64,000 nucleotides of DNA from Eremophila alpestris peregrina (lineage: Eukaryota; Chordata; Aves; Passeriformes; Alaudidae): NCBI GenBank assembly GCA_009792885.1, contig WMCF01000015.1:12894053-12958052 (forward strand). Direction: 5' to 3'. Positions 37,396 to 50,606 of the stretch are shown piece by piece. The translations under genes and the position numbers were made by a program. Positions within the stretch are counted from its first letter, which is position 1. Each line of letters begins with the position of its first letter. Below the pieces are notes generated by a model. That model did not search any database. It had not been told where the DNA came from and saw nothing but the letters and a program-made list of their open reading frames with translations.

Positions 37396-40300
37396 ATGCC
37401 AGCTAGCAGAACCATCATGTTTAAGAAGTAGATACTGCCATTTTCCAAAGTAACATTTAACAGATATCATGTGAGCTGATAATCTTATGTTACTTCTCTG
37501 TCAATTTTAAACCACAACTACTGAATTAATTTGTTCCTTAGCAACTCACAGACTCTGTGTAGACTATTTAGTAAGAAAAGTGTCACTCAAGAGGTAGTGA
37601 CACTGCTGGAGTTTTGATCACTACTGTATGAACAGCATCATAAAAATCACCAAAAACCAGCATCACCCAAAAAACTTTTGTTTGGTTGATCAAATTTTAA
37701 AATATGTTGAACTATAATGTTCTTTTTATGTAATAGTCCAAATATACAAATCCATATATAAACTTGCTTTTTCAGTTTCATACTTTATTTAGGTACACAG
37801 TATCTTCACCCACAAAAATCCATGATCTCTAGAAATTGTTTCATGGAGACCAGTTCTTTCTCCTAATGTTGTTTGCTGACCACAAAAAGCTACTAATGCC
37901 CTTATGAAATGTGTTATGAAAAAAGAGAGAAAGGAATTCTGCCTATACAAAGCCTGTATAGTTCAGGTACTTTGTCACTTAGTGTTGTTGTCTAGGTCCG
38001 TAGAAATTTAGGAACTCATTGACCTCAATTTTTCGTTACAGTGTTTCTCAGTCCCCGGAGTGTTGTTTATTCTCTTCTTCATTAGAATCTCAAATAATTT
38101 AAAACTGTTCCTGACCTAGCTTTTGTGGGTTTTATTGGGACAATGATGCATGAGAGAATTCCAGCAGAATGGAATGATGAACAAGGATTATAGGATAAGA
38201 ATAGGTCACTGGGAGGTGGATGGACTAGGAATTACACGTCCCTCTAGCAGATGCATCAACTTAACACAATGAACAATGAAAAAGATAAAATAAAAATAGG
38301 ATACTCTTGTTTTATATTGGTATGCTAGTTTTTCTACCTTTCAAAAGGTGATTTTGTTTTTGCTTGCTAAATTTAATCTTGTTAATCAATTAGATGTTTA
38401 CATGTTAGGCATGCGTTTAACAAATCCAAGGTCAGTGAAGGTTAACTACATCACAATATATGAAACAAATTCTCTTATTTCAAACTAAAGAGGTCTAGTC
38501 TTTATTTTCTGTGAAGAGAAACAAGGTATTAATGATTTTGTTTTACATAACTAAAGCAATTGGGAGAATGTTTTTCATGGTTCTGTATGTCTGTGGTGTG
38601 TTAGAAACAGATATACTAAGAGGCTGATTACAGTTTTTGCTATTTAAAACTTTAAGTGTTCTTGCACTTGAATGAATTTGCACAATTTAGGTATTATGAC
38701 TCTTGGTTATGACTCCCCAGGGGATCACACTTTAGCTGGGAATTACCCAAACAGATCTTATTCCATCTCCAACTTGCAAACAATCTGATCACATCACAAC
38801 ACAGGAAATATATGTATGCTGTGCTAAAGAAAAGCATAGCTACTAGGAATGGCTTCTGAGTTTATCTCATGTGCAAAACAATCTTGTTTTCAGAAAAATT
38901 GCAATCACCGAGAACAGCAGAAAATCTGGTCCCGTGAATTCAGTGTCAGTGAAAATTTTCAATTTGACTGAAGTATATTAAACAATAAATGTTATTGGTT
39001 TTCAACCTATAAAGATTCAGCAATTCATTTTGGGGTGAGTTTACAAGATTATATTTTTTCTTCTTTTAGTATGGTACAAATCTTAAGCCACTGTAAATAG
39101 ATATTTTTCCTTTAACTGACAATTCAGTTGATTCTAGCAGAAATTTTTCCATCATTTTTAAAGGATGGAGGACAAATTGGCACTATAGTAAGTACCTTCA
39201 GAAAATAGGCTTCCCTCTTCACTGCTACCCACTCCTTTCTATTCCATTTTCAGGTTTAAAACCACAGGCTCAGAGATATTGAGCAGGTTTTTTCTGTCTC
39301 TTTTTCTAGACTTATAAGAAGATCAATGCGTTATTTTCACTGAATACAAATTGCTATTACAAAGATTTTACTAAGACTGAAAATGTTCAGCATATTGTTT
39401 CAGGACTGGAGTTCCTGCCATGGTTGCCTGAAGCATTTCTCGTTTACATATCTTTCCCCCTGCATTGTCTAAGGGGGGGGGGTATTTTTTCAGTATCCAT
39501 GAATTCATAATTCCCAATTGTTCTTCTCAGATGTCAGAGTATAAACTATGTGGAATATCCATTTTCTTATTTTTAAAATAAATTGAGAGGAAGAAAATTT
39601 TCTTCCCCATTACCCACTTCCACGCTTCCAGAATCAAAGTCTTTCATCAACAACAATATCTGACTCTCTGCCTTATGATATGGATAGATTGAAATCCAAT
39701 ATTTTTGATGGGCTTTTGTCAGAGTGTGTGTTTAGATATTTGTTTTTGTTACTTTAAGTATCATAAGACATCCTGTATGAATAACACTGGAAAAATATTT
39801 CTGTTGTTCTTCAACTAGAATTAGGTTCCATGGGTGCCGAGCCATGGTAACACATGGAGCTTTCACAGTTCAGTGCTCAGAGTCCCATTTTTGTAGTGAA
39901 GGGTTCTAAATTATTCAAAGTTTCCAGCTCCCTGAAAAGCGACTGATTGCCAGAAAAAGCTCTCCAATTAAAGACATGCATATTTTTCTGAAATATTTTA
40001 TAGTTTATGATCTTGTCCAGTAATTACTTGAGTTAATGAGTTTGAACAATATAAAAATTCCTTTTTTTTAAAGAATGTTGACTTCTTATGACATTGACAG
40101 TGCATTTTTCTTTATTTACATTTTATTTGCCATTTCACGTAAAATGAAGTTCATATTAGATTAAACAAAGAACAAGATTAAGGAATCATCTCTAGGTCTT
40201 TCTTTCTGCATTCTTCTTTCCAAAAACAGTAGAGAATTCTTGTGCCATTGGTGCAATCTTTTTCAGTTAATTTTTTTTGTATTCACCTATATGTTCCTCA

Positions 40301-42774
40301 GAGTAGAAAATTTTTTGCTCTTGAGTAGACTGATGAATTACGATGTAACTGTTACGATGTTTTCTACAAAATATGGGTATATAACTCTCCTTCCCCCCCC
40401 CCAAAAAAAAAAACCTCCTAAAAATAAAACCTGTAAAATATTGAGCAGTTATCTATTGAAATGCATCTACCAAAAAATTTTGTCTTAGGCCTTTGACTAC
40501 ATATCTGAGAAGTACACAGACTACTCCTAAAACATTGTAGTTTAATACATAATATTCTTCTATATAAAAAAAGTCAGAAAAGATAATGTATTAGTGAATA
40601 CATTCTTAGCCCTAGGAAATCTTCCTGTTGTACAGATGAACACTATGTAGAAACTTTCTGTATTTCCATCTCTCATGTTCCAGTTAGTCCAGTGAGAAGA
40701 TGGCTTCTGTGGGACAAAATAACATGGATCAATCTCATTGTTGCTCTGAGCCACATCTAGACTGACGGTAACATTCAGACAGCTTTAGATACAAGGAGTC
40801 TGCAAGAATAACTGCTGCAATAGGCACTACACACAAACACAAAAGAGCCAGAATGTAATTTGTCCATATGGTAAATATGGTTTCGTAGGAGTGCACCCCA
40901 CACTAATAGGTGTACCCATATTAGGAAAGGATTGGAGTTTCATCCCTTGCCTTATTTATAAGGCAAAGAACCAGAAATTTTAATGCTCCTCTCACCATAA
41001 TTGGCCTGGTGCCAGCACAGAGACACCTGCTGGATCTTTGAAACTGTACCTCAAGCCCTATTACTCTTTCTATTGGGCAGGATGCCAAGAATCCCATCTT
41101 GACCATTACATACTTAAAGGTGTGCACAAAGATCCTCAGTGCATTTTTGGGGTGTCTTAGCAGGTGTAAGGAACTTCCCTGCACCTTATTATTTTGTTTT
41201 GTATGGTTTGTTATTTTTGTCTTTGTTAAAACGTTCTGCTTTTCTAAATGCCTCCAATCATGCCGTCTCACTATTTTAACAAGCCATTTCTGAGGCTGCT
41301 GGCAACCCTCAGAGGTGATGCACCTCCATGGAGCTAACAACATTCTGGCTTCATGAAGATTCTGTCATGGTTTCTTTTCTATTAGGGTTTATTTTAATTG
41401 TTAAAAAAGAAAAAAAAATTGTTGTTTTAATTGTTGTGTAACTGTAGCAAAATAGCAGATGTACAGGATTGCATTTTTATAGGTAAATTGAATGCAAATG
41501 AGATCATGGCATATAATCCATGAAAAGGAAAAATATTGAATTAACTGAGAGAGTTATTTGTTAAGAGCTTTTTAGTTACTAACTCTAAAAAACTTCAGAA
41601 AATGTGAACTTGAACTGCTGCTCCAATCACGAAAGTTTTTTATTCCAAAAAACTGACCAACTTATCCTCATGTGGAGAAAGCAAATTCTTCTCTTATCAT
41701 ATTCTTGTTACTCCTCTACACATTTTTAAGGTGAGTCTAAATGACAGACTGGGCTAAATTTCTATCAGCAGTGTATTGTTGGACATAAACACGACATCTC
41801 TTCTCTGCAAATGATATTACTATAGGAAATTCAGACCTTACTTCTCCATATATTATTTGTCTTTTCCTTCATCCTAACAGATATTTTAATTGTCTTTAGG
41901 GTAAGATTCTCAAACAATGTACCTTTGTAGTGTTTGAAAAAAGAAGAGGATCTGACTGAAAATTGGAACTGTTTCCATTCTGGTTTGTATGGTTTGTCTT
42001 TTGGGGTTCTAGAAATGTAGACACTTTGAAAAATCTGTAATTCGACCAAAATAAAGAGAATTTTTAATATTTGCATTTTAAGTTATGGCAAGTGTTCCCA
42101 GAGTAAAGAGAGTGGATACGACAACTAAGCAAATTTAATTAAAGTTCCTTTGGGAAAATGATAGACATTTCTCTAGAGCTATATTTTGATATTGTTAATA
42201 CAAACCCATCCTGAAATTTAAAAATAAGAAACTGAATTTTTATGGTAATTTAAAATTTATTAGCATATTTTGAAAATAAGTACTTTACTGGAAATAATGT
42301 AACAGTACATGACTAAGTTTGTCGTGTGCTACCTTGCAAACTCCTCACATGAGACACATTTTCTCATCATTAAAGGAAAAGTTAACAAGTCAGTAATTGG
42401 CACTCTGAACTTCATTAGTGTATAGCTCACCAACAACATACCTCAGTGTCTGCAGGTCAGGAGACAGCCACTGTAGAACAATATTCTCTTCTTAAGAACA
42501 TTTAAAGTGAAAATGTATGCATCCTTGTAACAACATTCACCTTCTCTATTTACATACACAAGGTTAGTTCCCAAGACTATTTCCATCTGGTCAGAGAGCA
42601 CAGATCTCTCTTTTGTGGAGGCAGAAAACAAAAATGATTATTGGACAAACTCCTGGGAGAAACTGCACATTCTTCAAACTAATGTGAAGAACGACTAAGC
42701 TGCAATTGAGCTGAGATTCAGGGGAGTAGGGCAAGAAAGTAAAATTAGTGAGAGAAATTGGGAGAGAAAATGGT

Positions 42775-42877
42775 AGAGAGAAAGGGAGAAAAAGAAGTGA
42801 AGAAAGAGAAAGGAGAGAAAAAGAAAGACAAGAGAAAAGACAAAAGGGAAGGAAGGGAAAGAAAGAAGGGAAAAAGA
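42775..42877. repeat. Polypurine (GA-rich) tract
   Basis: Across 103 bases on the plus strand I count only three pyrimidines (T at 42798, C at 42829 and C at 42841). Looser purine richness extends to about 42711-42945. Long purine-pyrimidine asymmetric tracts of this kind can form triplex (H-DNA) structures and are common low-complexity sequence in vertebrate genomes. Confidence 0.92.
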
Positions 42878-44789
42878 TGAAACACTAAGATGAAGGTTGA
42901 GGAAGAGGGATAAGAAATAGAAGAGGAAGAAAATAAAGAAAAACAGATATACAGTGTCTTGTAGTGTTTTGTTTAGAGGTTAAATTGTTTTCTTTTTGCT
43001 GGTAATCATGAAATAATAATAATTTCTATATTGTACCATTTAAGTATGTTTTTCAGATTTAAACTTTTTTCTTGTTTATTTCTATTAGCAAAGTCCATAG
43101 CAAGTGACCTTTGTCAATTAAGTGAACACATATTCTACTCTGAATTTTAAAAGATTTTAATGGTTGTGTGACGTGTATTCTATGCAGGACAATGACATTT
43201 TAATTATGAGAATTCAAGGAAGCTTTGAGAAGTTGTTTATTCTGGTTTGTTCAAATTTTTGCTATCTGATTGTGGGGTTTAGCGTAATTTTTATTCAAGA
43301 AGAAATCTGTTCTATTTGTGCTGAAGAAGGACATGAAAGTTGGGTTTACGATCTCTTAATAAGGACATAATTCTCAGAAGACCTCCATAGCCATGTATAA
43401 TGCTGTGACCAAATAGCAGGTAAGGTCTGTTGGGAAGTATAAGATTTTTCCCATGATAGTTTTATTAAAAGTTGTAAATATTTATGTTCTTTCAGATGAG
43501 AAAAAGGGAGAAAGGTCTGTTACTAAAAATAGTCTGTAGAAAAACACATCTGCAAATTCCATCACTAAAACTCTGTCTATGTTAATAAATAAGATAGTCC
43601 AGGGACTCTTTGGACCTCAGGCTAATTGGCACAGCAGAGTAGTTTTCCTTAAAACTAAACTCTCTTTCCTTCCTAAATAGACCAGCTATGTTCAAGCTGC
43701 TACAGGGAATGATCCTTGGCTCAGGTTTGACTGGGAGAAAGTTGCTGATCTTAACAATGACATCTTAGGGACTATGCTGGCACTTTTGTGGTATAGGTGA
43801 CTGCACACCAGTGACACATCCTGTTAGATTAACTGTTACAGGAGTGTCCCAAAAGCACAGGTTGCTTGGCTCACAGTACTTGGAGTCGATTATTACCCTC
43901 AGTGACATCTATCTACAGGGCTGAATAGAGTAGGTCTGGACCTATGTAAGTTTGGATCCTGACAGATTTGGCAAGTCTACTAGGACACTTACATGCACAT
44001 GTATTTCATTCATATTTAAAAAAAGTTTTGAGTGCATTTAACTTATTTCTTTATGCAGACATAAGAAACATTTTTTTTTTCTCCTCAGAGCAGTGTAAAC
44101 ATACCTGGGTAAAATAATGTTTTGACATCTAAGTTTGTTAAAAAGCCTAAGCCAGATCTTTCACTAATTGTTTTGCCTCAGTGACTAAAGCAAATGGGAC
44201 AAACCTTGAATCTTGCAGGAATCTTAATAGATTAATAGTTCATAACCCTACTTCAGATTTTTATTCAATAAATAGTGTAAAAAGAAGAAAAAAAGTGAAA
44301 GAAGATGTATTTGTGTATGCTACCTTGTAACTACCTCTATGTGGTTTCCACTCCATTAAATTTCTTTATGCACTTCAGAAATTCTTCTCATTTTCAAACT
44401 AATCAGGATGAAACTTTGACACTAATGAAGACATCTGTTCTGCTTCAGCCCAGTTTTCCTAGATAGTGTCTAGAAAAGTACAAAAGGTTTTCTAATCTTC
44501 TAAAATATTTATTAGAATGAGGAATATAAGAAAATATTCATCTTATTCAGAAACACGTTTAGAGACTAATGAAATTACCTTTGGCAATAATGTTTGATGA
44601 AAAAGAAGATGGAAAAAATTTGAAAGGCTGAAAAGAGAAGTTAAGTAATTCAAGCAATTGTTGCAGTGACAATTTGTTAATAGCAATATAATTAAAACAT
44701 GACAATAACTTGCTAAGGAATATGAGAAAATAATGTTTAAAATGCATTTTCAAAACCTTCAGTTGTAAAATTTTCTCTGGATGAGGTTG

Positions 44790-45190
44790 CAGCACCCAGG
44801 TTGGGTAAGGCCTGGTTAACTACAGTGTTAGTGAATTAACAGAGGAAAGGGAAGTAGTCTCATTTCAAGGATAGAGGAGCATCTCTGATATGCACAACCT
44901 GTCAGTCACTGAGAAAGCAGCAAACATATGGAGAACCTCCCAGGGGTGCAGAATTAGTGCACCAGTGACAGCAGCTGCCAGGTCTTATGCAAAACTGGCT
45001 GATCAGGCATCTCATTTTCTCTACTGGATCAGGCCAGTGCTGGTATCCAGTAAGAGGATAAAAAAAAGAGGCCTGAGCACTCTATGGCCCAGCTCCAGGA
45101 TCACACTGCCTGGCTGGGACTTCAATGCCAACTTGACCACACTTCATTTTGGGCTGTGCTCTACCTCCCACACAAGTCCTTAAAGTGTGC
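44790..45190. other. G+C-richer islet, unclassified
   Basis: This stretch is clearly richer in G+C than its neighbours and contains a 97-codon plus-strand frame (44890-45183) with no recognisable domain. A GAGGATAAAAAAAAGAGG motif at about 45054 resembles a TATA box followed by an LTR R region, so an old LTR is one possibility. I found no second copy in the window and no target duplication. Confidence 0.3.
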
Positions 45191-45614
45191 ATTCATCTGT
45201 GGTTAAAATGTATTGGAATGAAAGCTTCTACACTGTCCTTTGGTGTCAGAAGTAAGGTAGTGATTGCATGAATCACAGATGGCTTTGGGAAAGGGAGCAA
45301 GAAAGACAAATATCTGGTCCTGTCACAGGCAGGTGAAAAAGATACTTAACACAGCATTTGACCCAAATACATGACCCTGTTGGAAGGGGAGTGTAGAAAA
45401 TTCTGGATTAATAAGATAACCAAGTTCAGGGAAGTTCCAGAATTTATAAGGGAAGTAGGGAGAACATTAGTGTGGGTTTGTATTTTTGCAGACAAGATTT
45501 AAGTGGAAAAACATACAAATCCTGAAAGAATAGAAGAATGGTCCAGAAAAAAAGGGAGTTCATTAAATCATGGTAATAACCTGCTAAAGAGAAACTGTTG
45601 TCTGCACACTAAGG

Positions 45615-46040
45615 CTATGATATAGAAAAAAAGAATGCACTGAGAGCAGTGGTGGAGCTGGCTTGTCCAGAAGTAGAAGCGGCTGCCAAGTGAAAAGGGC
45701 TATGTTCTTGCTCTCTGAGGTCTCCACAGCCATTTACTCCTGACTGGGACCTGGAATTTGAATAGGGATATCTGGTCTTGCTTTTTCTTCTTCTCCTCCA
45801 AAGACAAGGGGGTTTGCTGGCCCTACAGAAGGGACAGTCCCCATCACAGTCATTAAACAAGGGTAGGAATGACTCAGATGTATTTGCACAATTGGCTGAC
45901 TGAGGCATGTGACTCTGGGGACAGGGCAAGTTGTCCAGGCTGCTACAATGCAGCTTGGGTGGCCACAATGGCATGTGGCACAATGGCATGTCACCACCCA
46001 GCCCTGCATCCTAGCAGGTTGTGAGAGCTGGAGGGGGAAT
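45615..46040. other. G+C-richer islet with overlapping minus-strand frames, unclassified
   Basis: Two overlapping minus-strand frames (124 codons at 45615-45989 and 91 codons at 45734-46009) occupy this patch. The translations contain several Cys and His residues, but their spacing does not fit a zinc knuckle or C2H2 finger. A local duplication ('caatggcatgtggcacaatg' followed by 'gcatgtcacc') lies near 45965-45993. It may be a decayed retroelement fragment or simply G+C-richer unique DNA; I cannot assign it. Confidence 0.3.
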
Positions 46041-46809
46041 GATCACATGGTTACTGAAGTTCTGGAAAGTAATCTAATTTATGAAACTGCATACATCTGT
46101 GATTAAATGCTCTAGTGTTCAGGTCTATTTAGTCTCTATGCTCTCATTTGGTCCTGAACTGTGACAGATGTGGCAGGGGGTGTATGTCTACTTTTTTCAG
46201 CAGTTCATTGTGGTGCTGCAGCAGAGCAGAACTATAAAGCTCTTACCACTTTTGACCATTATAAGCATTTTTGGCTTTAGCTACAGATTAAAAACAAATT
46301 GTTATTTCATGACATGACTGTCTTTTCTGAAGAGTTGGTGAAGCAGAATGGCCATTTTACTCTCTTCTACCCTTTGGTAAAAATTTATTCCAGTGCACTG
46401 AACTTTCTCAGATAAGCAGCAGTTTGAATTGGGATCTCTCCAAAGGCAAATGTCAGAAATAAAACTCTCACAGCACTATGCAAACAGATCTAAAGTCACA
46501 AACAGACAGATTGAACTAGGCACACAGTGTTTGTCTGAGGTCAGATGAGGTAAATCCATCTCAATATTCTTTGCTTAAATGCCTCAGTTGCCTAAAAGCA
46601 GGTGGATGAAACATAGAACTTGATATTAATGAACCTCTTTATTTTGCTGAGGTTATTTTCAATAACCTAGTGTTATCACAAGTTTATTCACTCATCACAG
46701 AGCATTCATCTTCCTATGTCTGTATTGTGAATTTGGAACAGACAACCATATAACTCTGATGGAAAATCCCAAGTAGCTCTTAGGAATGAAGAATTTAGGT
46801 CAGATCATG

Positions 46810-47000
46810 TGTTGGGCCCAAATCAGTGGAGCCCACCTCTGGGCAGGGCAGGGCTAGGCTATGGTGGAGCTGGCATCTGACACTAAGGAATGGACATCTA
46901 AACCTGAGCTGAGCTGAACTGGGGCTCCTGGGCTAATGGGTAGGGATTGGGAGGAGGCCCACAGGAAGGACAGGACTAGGCAGCACAAAGACCCATTATG
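46810..47000. other. G+C-rich islet, unclassified
   Basis: About 190 bases with many GGGCAGGGC/GGGCTAGGC-like and GAGCTGAGCTGAACTG-like words. The short internal repetition suggests a decayed tandem array or repeat fragment. No open frame of note and no known family recognised. Confidence 0.35.
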
Positions 47001-47110
47001 GCATTCAGAGAGGGCCTGAAATTTTCATTAATGAAAGTTGTATATGCAGCAGAAATAGGAATGATAGACATTTAGAGGAAACTTAAACTGTTTCAGGGTG
47101 GGATTTTAAA

Positions 47111-47216
47111 TTCATAGAATCATTAAAGCTGGAAAAGATCCCTAAGAGCATTGAGACCAACCCATAGGATATCACACCCATCACTAAACCATGTCTCTAA
47201 GCACCACATCTACAAA
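47111..47216 (-). mobile_element. CR1 LINE fragment, 3' end, minus strand
   Basis: The plus strand begins TTCATAGAATCATTAAAG (complement of the CR1 terminal repeats), followed by 'ctggaaaagatccctaaga', 'gaccaacccata' and 'ctaaaccatgtctctaagc'. About 105 bp of the 3' terminus remain, a strongly 5'-truncated copy. Confidence 0.87.
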
Positions 47217-47286
47217 TATCAGATTTTCTCTTATGCTTGTGTTTTCCCAGATGTATTTCATCATATTACACTGATATGATTTTTTG

Positions 47287-47436
47287 TTGGTTTTTTTTTT
47301 TTTCCCAGAGAATTGCAGGATTGCTAGTACTGGAGGAGTTTTTGTGTTTTCTTTTGGTGTTTGTTTTTGTTTTGAGGTTTCTTTTTTTTTTTTTTTTTTT
47401 TTTTTTTGGTTTTTTTTTTTTTTTTTTTTTTTTCTT
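47287..47436. repeat. T-rich low-complexity tract
   Basis: Long T-runs, two of more than 25 bases, are separated by GG and by a short TGTTTTC-rich spacer. The longest runs are at about 47382-47407 and 47411-47433. No adjoining retroposon is evident, apart from the CR1 piece ending about 70 bp to the left. Run lengths here should not be trusted at base level. Confidence 0.9.
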
Positions 47437-50400
47437 TCCTGGCTGCTTTTGCTGCTTTTAATATTCTCCCATAGCACTTTATTCATTGGTAGTCATACTC
47501 CTGTTAGTTCTTCAGCAGAATTTAGAAGCGTGTTTCATAGTGCCATAATCATGAAACAAAGGTTATTACTTCAGTGGAAACATGGCAAAAACACGGAAAA
47601 TGTGGAGATGAACTTCTCAACACTGAAAGAGTTAAACACTAATTGCAATGGCATGCCGATGTAAAGTATAAATGGCTCACAGATTTCTGCTGAGTGCCTA
47701 CTTATCAAGGAAGTCTGTCAGTAGAGGTAAGGATATTTCTGCCCACAGAACCTCTACTTTCCAATTTAATTCTATTGATTAATAGGTTTATCTACTTCCT
47801 TATTACCTGTAGGCAATAGATAATGTGAATTTAAAAAACAGAGCAGAGTGGGAATATGTAGCCACATTCATGTGTTGTGCACTTTATTGTATCTTCAAGG
47901 AAGACCATGTGTCAGAACCAATACCAGAAGAACAACTCCACCAGAGAAACTGTAGGAATGATTGTTCTTGAAGAAAAAATAATTCCTTCTGTGATTTTGA
48001 AGACTAGAGAGGAAATATAGGGATATAATTCCCTATAAATTATCATTTTAACCTTTACCCAACAAGCTTCGAAATCTGACAGAGACAAGATGGGTTGATA
48101 AGAAATATTACTTTGCATAAACCAGTGACAATTCCAGGACACACTTGGAATTTAGAAATCTCTTGCACGAGAAAAAACAAATATTCACATTTTGCCTGAT
48201 CTTCATTTGATGAAACAAGGTGTTTGGAAAAGCCCTTTTCTCTCTCACAGTCAAAGCAAGGGCATTTGTACAAAAATTTTAAGGGATGCACAAAACTACA
48301 TAATCTTTGTAAATAACATATCAGGTGTTCCATGATATCAGCTGCTTTAAAATTAGACCTTTTAATTTCTATTTGAAGCTAAATGAACCACAGAAAATAA
48401 TTCAATTGAAAACACATCAAAATCAAATACAGAATGGATTTTGCCTGCAAGCAGCACACAGCTCATTCCACATTTTAAATTTTGCCCACAAAGGAAACTA
48501 GTAACCATTATATTCTATAACCATGACAACAGTCATACTGTTCATTTTGATTTATTAATTTACCTGATTAGCTTAAAATGTACTAGAAGTTAATCCATGT
48601 TGTAACCAGACCTTCCCCATCTCATTGCTCTGATAGCCAAAGTTTTAAGACAATAATACCAGGTGCATAGATTTCTGATCTGCATGGTAAATAAGGAAAA
48701 ACATATGAATTCTGAATTAATGTTGTATGGTATTGAAAAGTTGTTGCTTTAGATAGTACTGAGACTATTTAATAACTGTTACTATACATTAGTATCTTCT
48801 CAGAAGATTTTTAAGACTTCCAAGGAAGTTTGGTTATGTCAGAAGAAGCCCAAGCAAACAAAAAACCTTTCCACCCACTAAAATAGCCTGTGGCATTTGA
48901 CATTCACCTAAACAGTAAATCTTCAGTCATTTAGGAAATTCAAGGCCATTTTAAGGTGCAGTTCTGTCTAAAACAGAATCAGAAATACAGCTGACAAATG
49001 GCATGTTGGTGGTGCTTATTTCTCCTCTAGACTATATAAGGGCAAATGATGATGACTTTGGCAGTAAACTTTGGACCCCTGCAGTGAGTTTAATCCCACC
49101 CAAGAAAATTCACTCTTTTACTGATGAGAGACACAATCATGGCTGTGCCACATTCATCCTTTTTCGTTAAACAACCTGACTTAAAATGCTGAAGCATGAA
49201 ATGAGACCAATCCAACCTCCATTTTACACATTATAGGTAATATAACACTGGCAACAGGAAAAGGTAGGGTTAAAGTGGAGCAACAGAGTTCCTCTCCTTA
49301 GTATTATATTTGAGATTTATGGGACCATGCAAAGAACAAAATATATTAAATATCTTATTAACTAGTAATGAAACCATTCACTTGAAAAGGGAACTGTTTT
49401 CTGTTCCAGGTAGAGCTTAAGCTTTTACATTAAATATTCACTGCATAAAATCCTAACAGACATTACAGTAAGCTGTCTGCCATAAGATGCTGATTCATTA
49501 TAGCCTTTAGTGCTAATTTTTATTTTTTTTGTGGTAGTTTTTCTTGAACATCCATATTTTTCCAAAGCCCCTTTTACAATCTGGACTTCATCACTATGAG
49601 GTATCCTAACATATGTCTCAGAGCATTGGCTTTCAATATAAAATATCATAGTTTGTCATGGGTTACATAGGAAATATGCATCTTCCTAATTAATCCCAGT
49701 CCAAAGTTTCCACTTACTCTTACCACTTTCCAACTCCTGCAGCATCCTTAACTGCACCATATACCACCTGACTGTCTTGGCCTTCCCATAAAAAACTGCC
49801 CTTTCTCTGATTCATCACTGCCAGAATTCCTTAAGTGTTTCTAATTTGTGCATAATGCCATTTGGCACTCAGCAAGACCTATCAGGATTTCCAGTTTCTT
49901 GGATGTCCTCTATTCTTCACTTGGCTCCCTCTCCTCAAATAATAACATGTTGCCTTTTATTATCTTACAGCCACAACGTTGAACATACTGACAAGAGCTT
50001 ATGAAAAAATAAAAAGGAAGAGAGGAAATGAGATAAAGAAATTTGTTGTGTTGTGTACTAATCTGTTACTTTTCATCTCTCTTCTCAGACATCCTATCCT
50101 GTTTCTTATGCTTGTGTTCTCTGTTTTATGGTTCTGGTTTACATTCTCACTTTAATAATTGTGTGAGTTTTCAGTGTATTTTCCTCAAATACAGATCTTC
50201 AGTTTTCAGATGGACATGAATAAAAGGCTAGTTTAAATATATGAAGCTCTTGATGTTCTCTTCCAAGTCAGGAACATGTGTACTCCAGGTAAGCATATGC
50301 TCTCTAAGCTTTCACACCTGCCAAAGGCTTATTTACCAGCAATATACTTTGCATGTTTCTTATACATTAACATATGGTCTCAGTTGTGGCAATACCACTT

Positions 50401-50606
50401 GAGGGAAGGTCTTTTACTATTCCTGGCAAAGATACAATCACCAGGGTCAGTGATTTCTTATGTCCTGGTAAAACATACACTCCTGTTCACAAAGAGGACT
50501 TTATATTATTAGAGACAAAGGCTAACCGCCTCATAATCTATTTTTAAGATAAGCTGCCATAAGCAGCCCTTCAAATGGAAGGAAGTCCATGAATAATGGC
50601 TTGTCA

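Larger units (their letters stand above)
37396..47110. other. Mostly unique non-coding stretch
   Basis: Outside the polypurine tract and the G+C-rich islets listed separately, I see no gene. A 140-codon minus-strand frame at 40921-41343 shows no recognisable domain, signal peptide or splice context and is most likely chance. A C10A11 junction lies at 40393-40413, and a G-run at about 39474-39481. Confidence 0.5.

Noticed and set aside
40921..41343. 140-codon minus-strand open frame in slightly G+C-richer sequence
   Set aside because: No family resemblance could be recognised, and an overlapping frame on the other strand is equally open in part.
45615..45989. Cysteine-rich minus-strand frame considered as a retroviral gag zinc knuckle
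   Set aside because: Cys and His spacing does not fit CX2CX4HX4C, and no neighbouring gag or pol sequence is seen.
47284..47664. 126-codon frame with a hydrophobic run resembling membrane segments
   Set aside because: The hydrophobic run is poly-phenylalanine from a T homopolymer.
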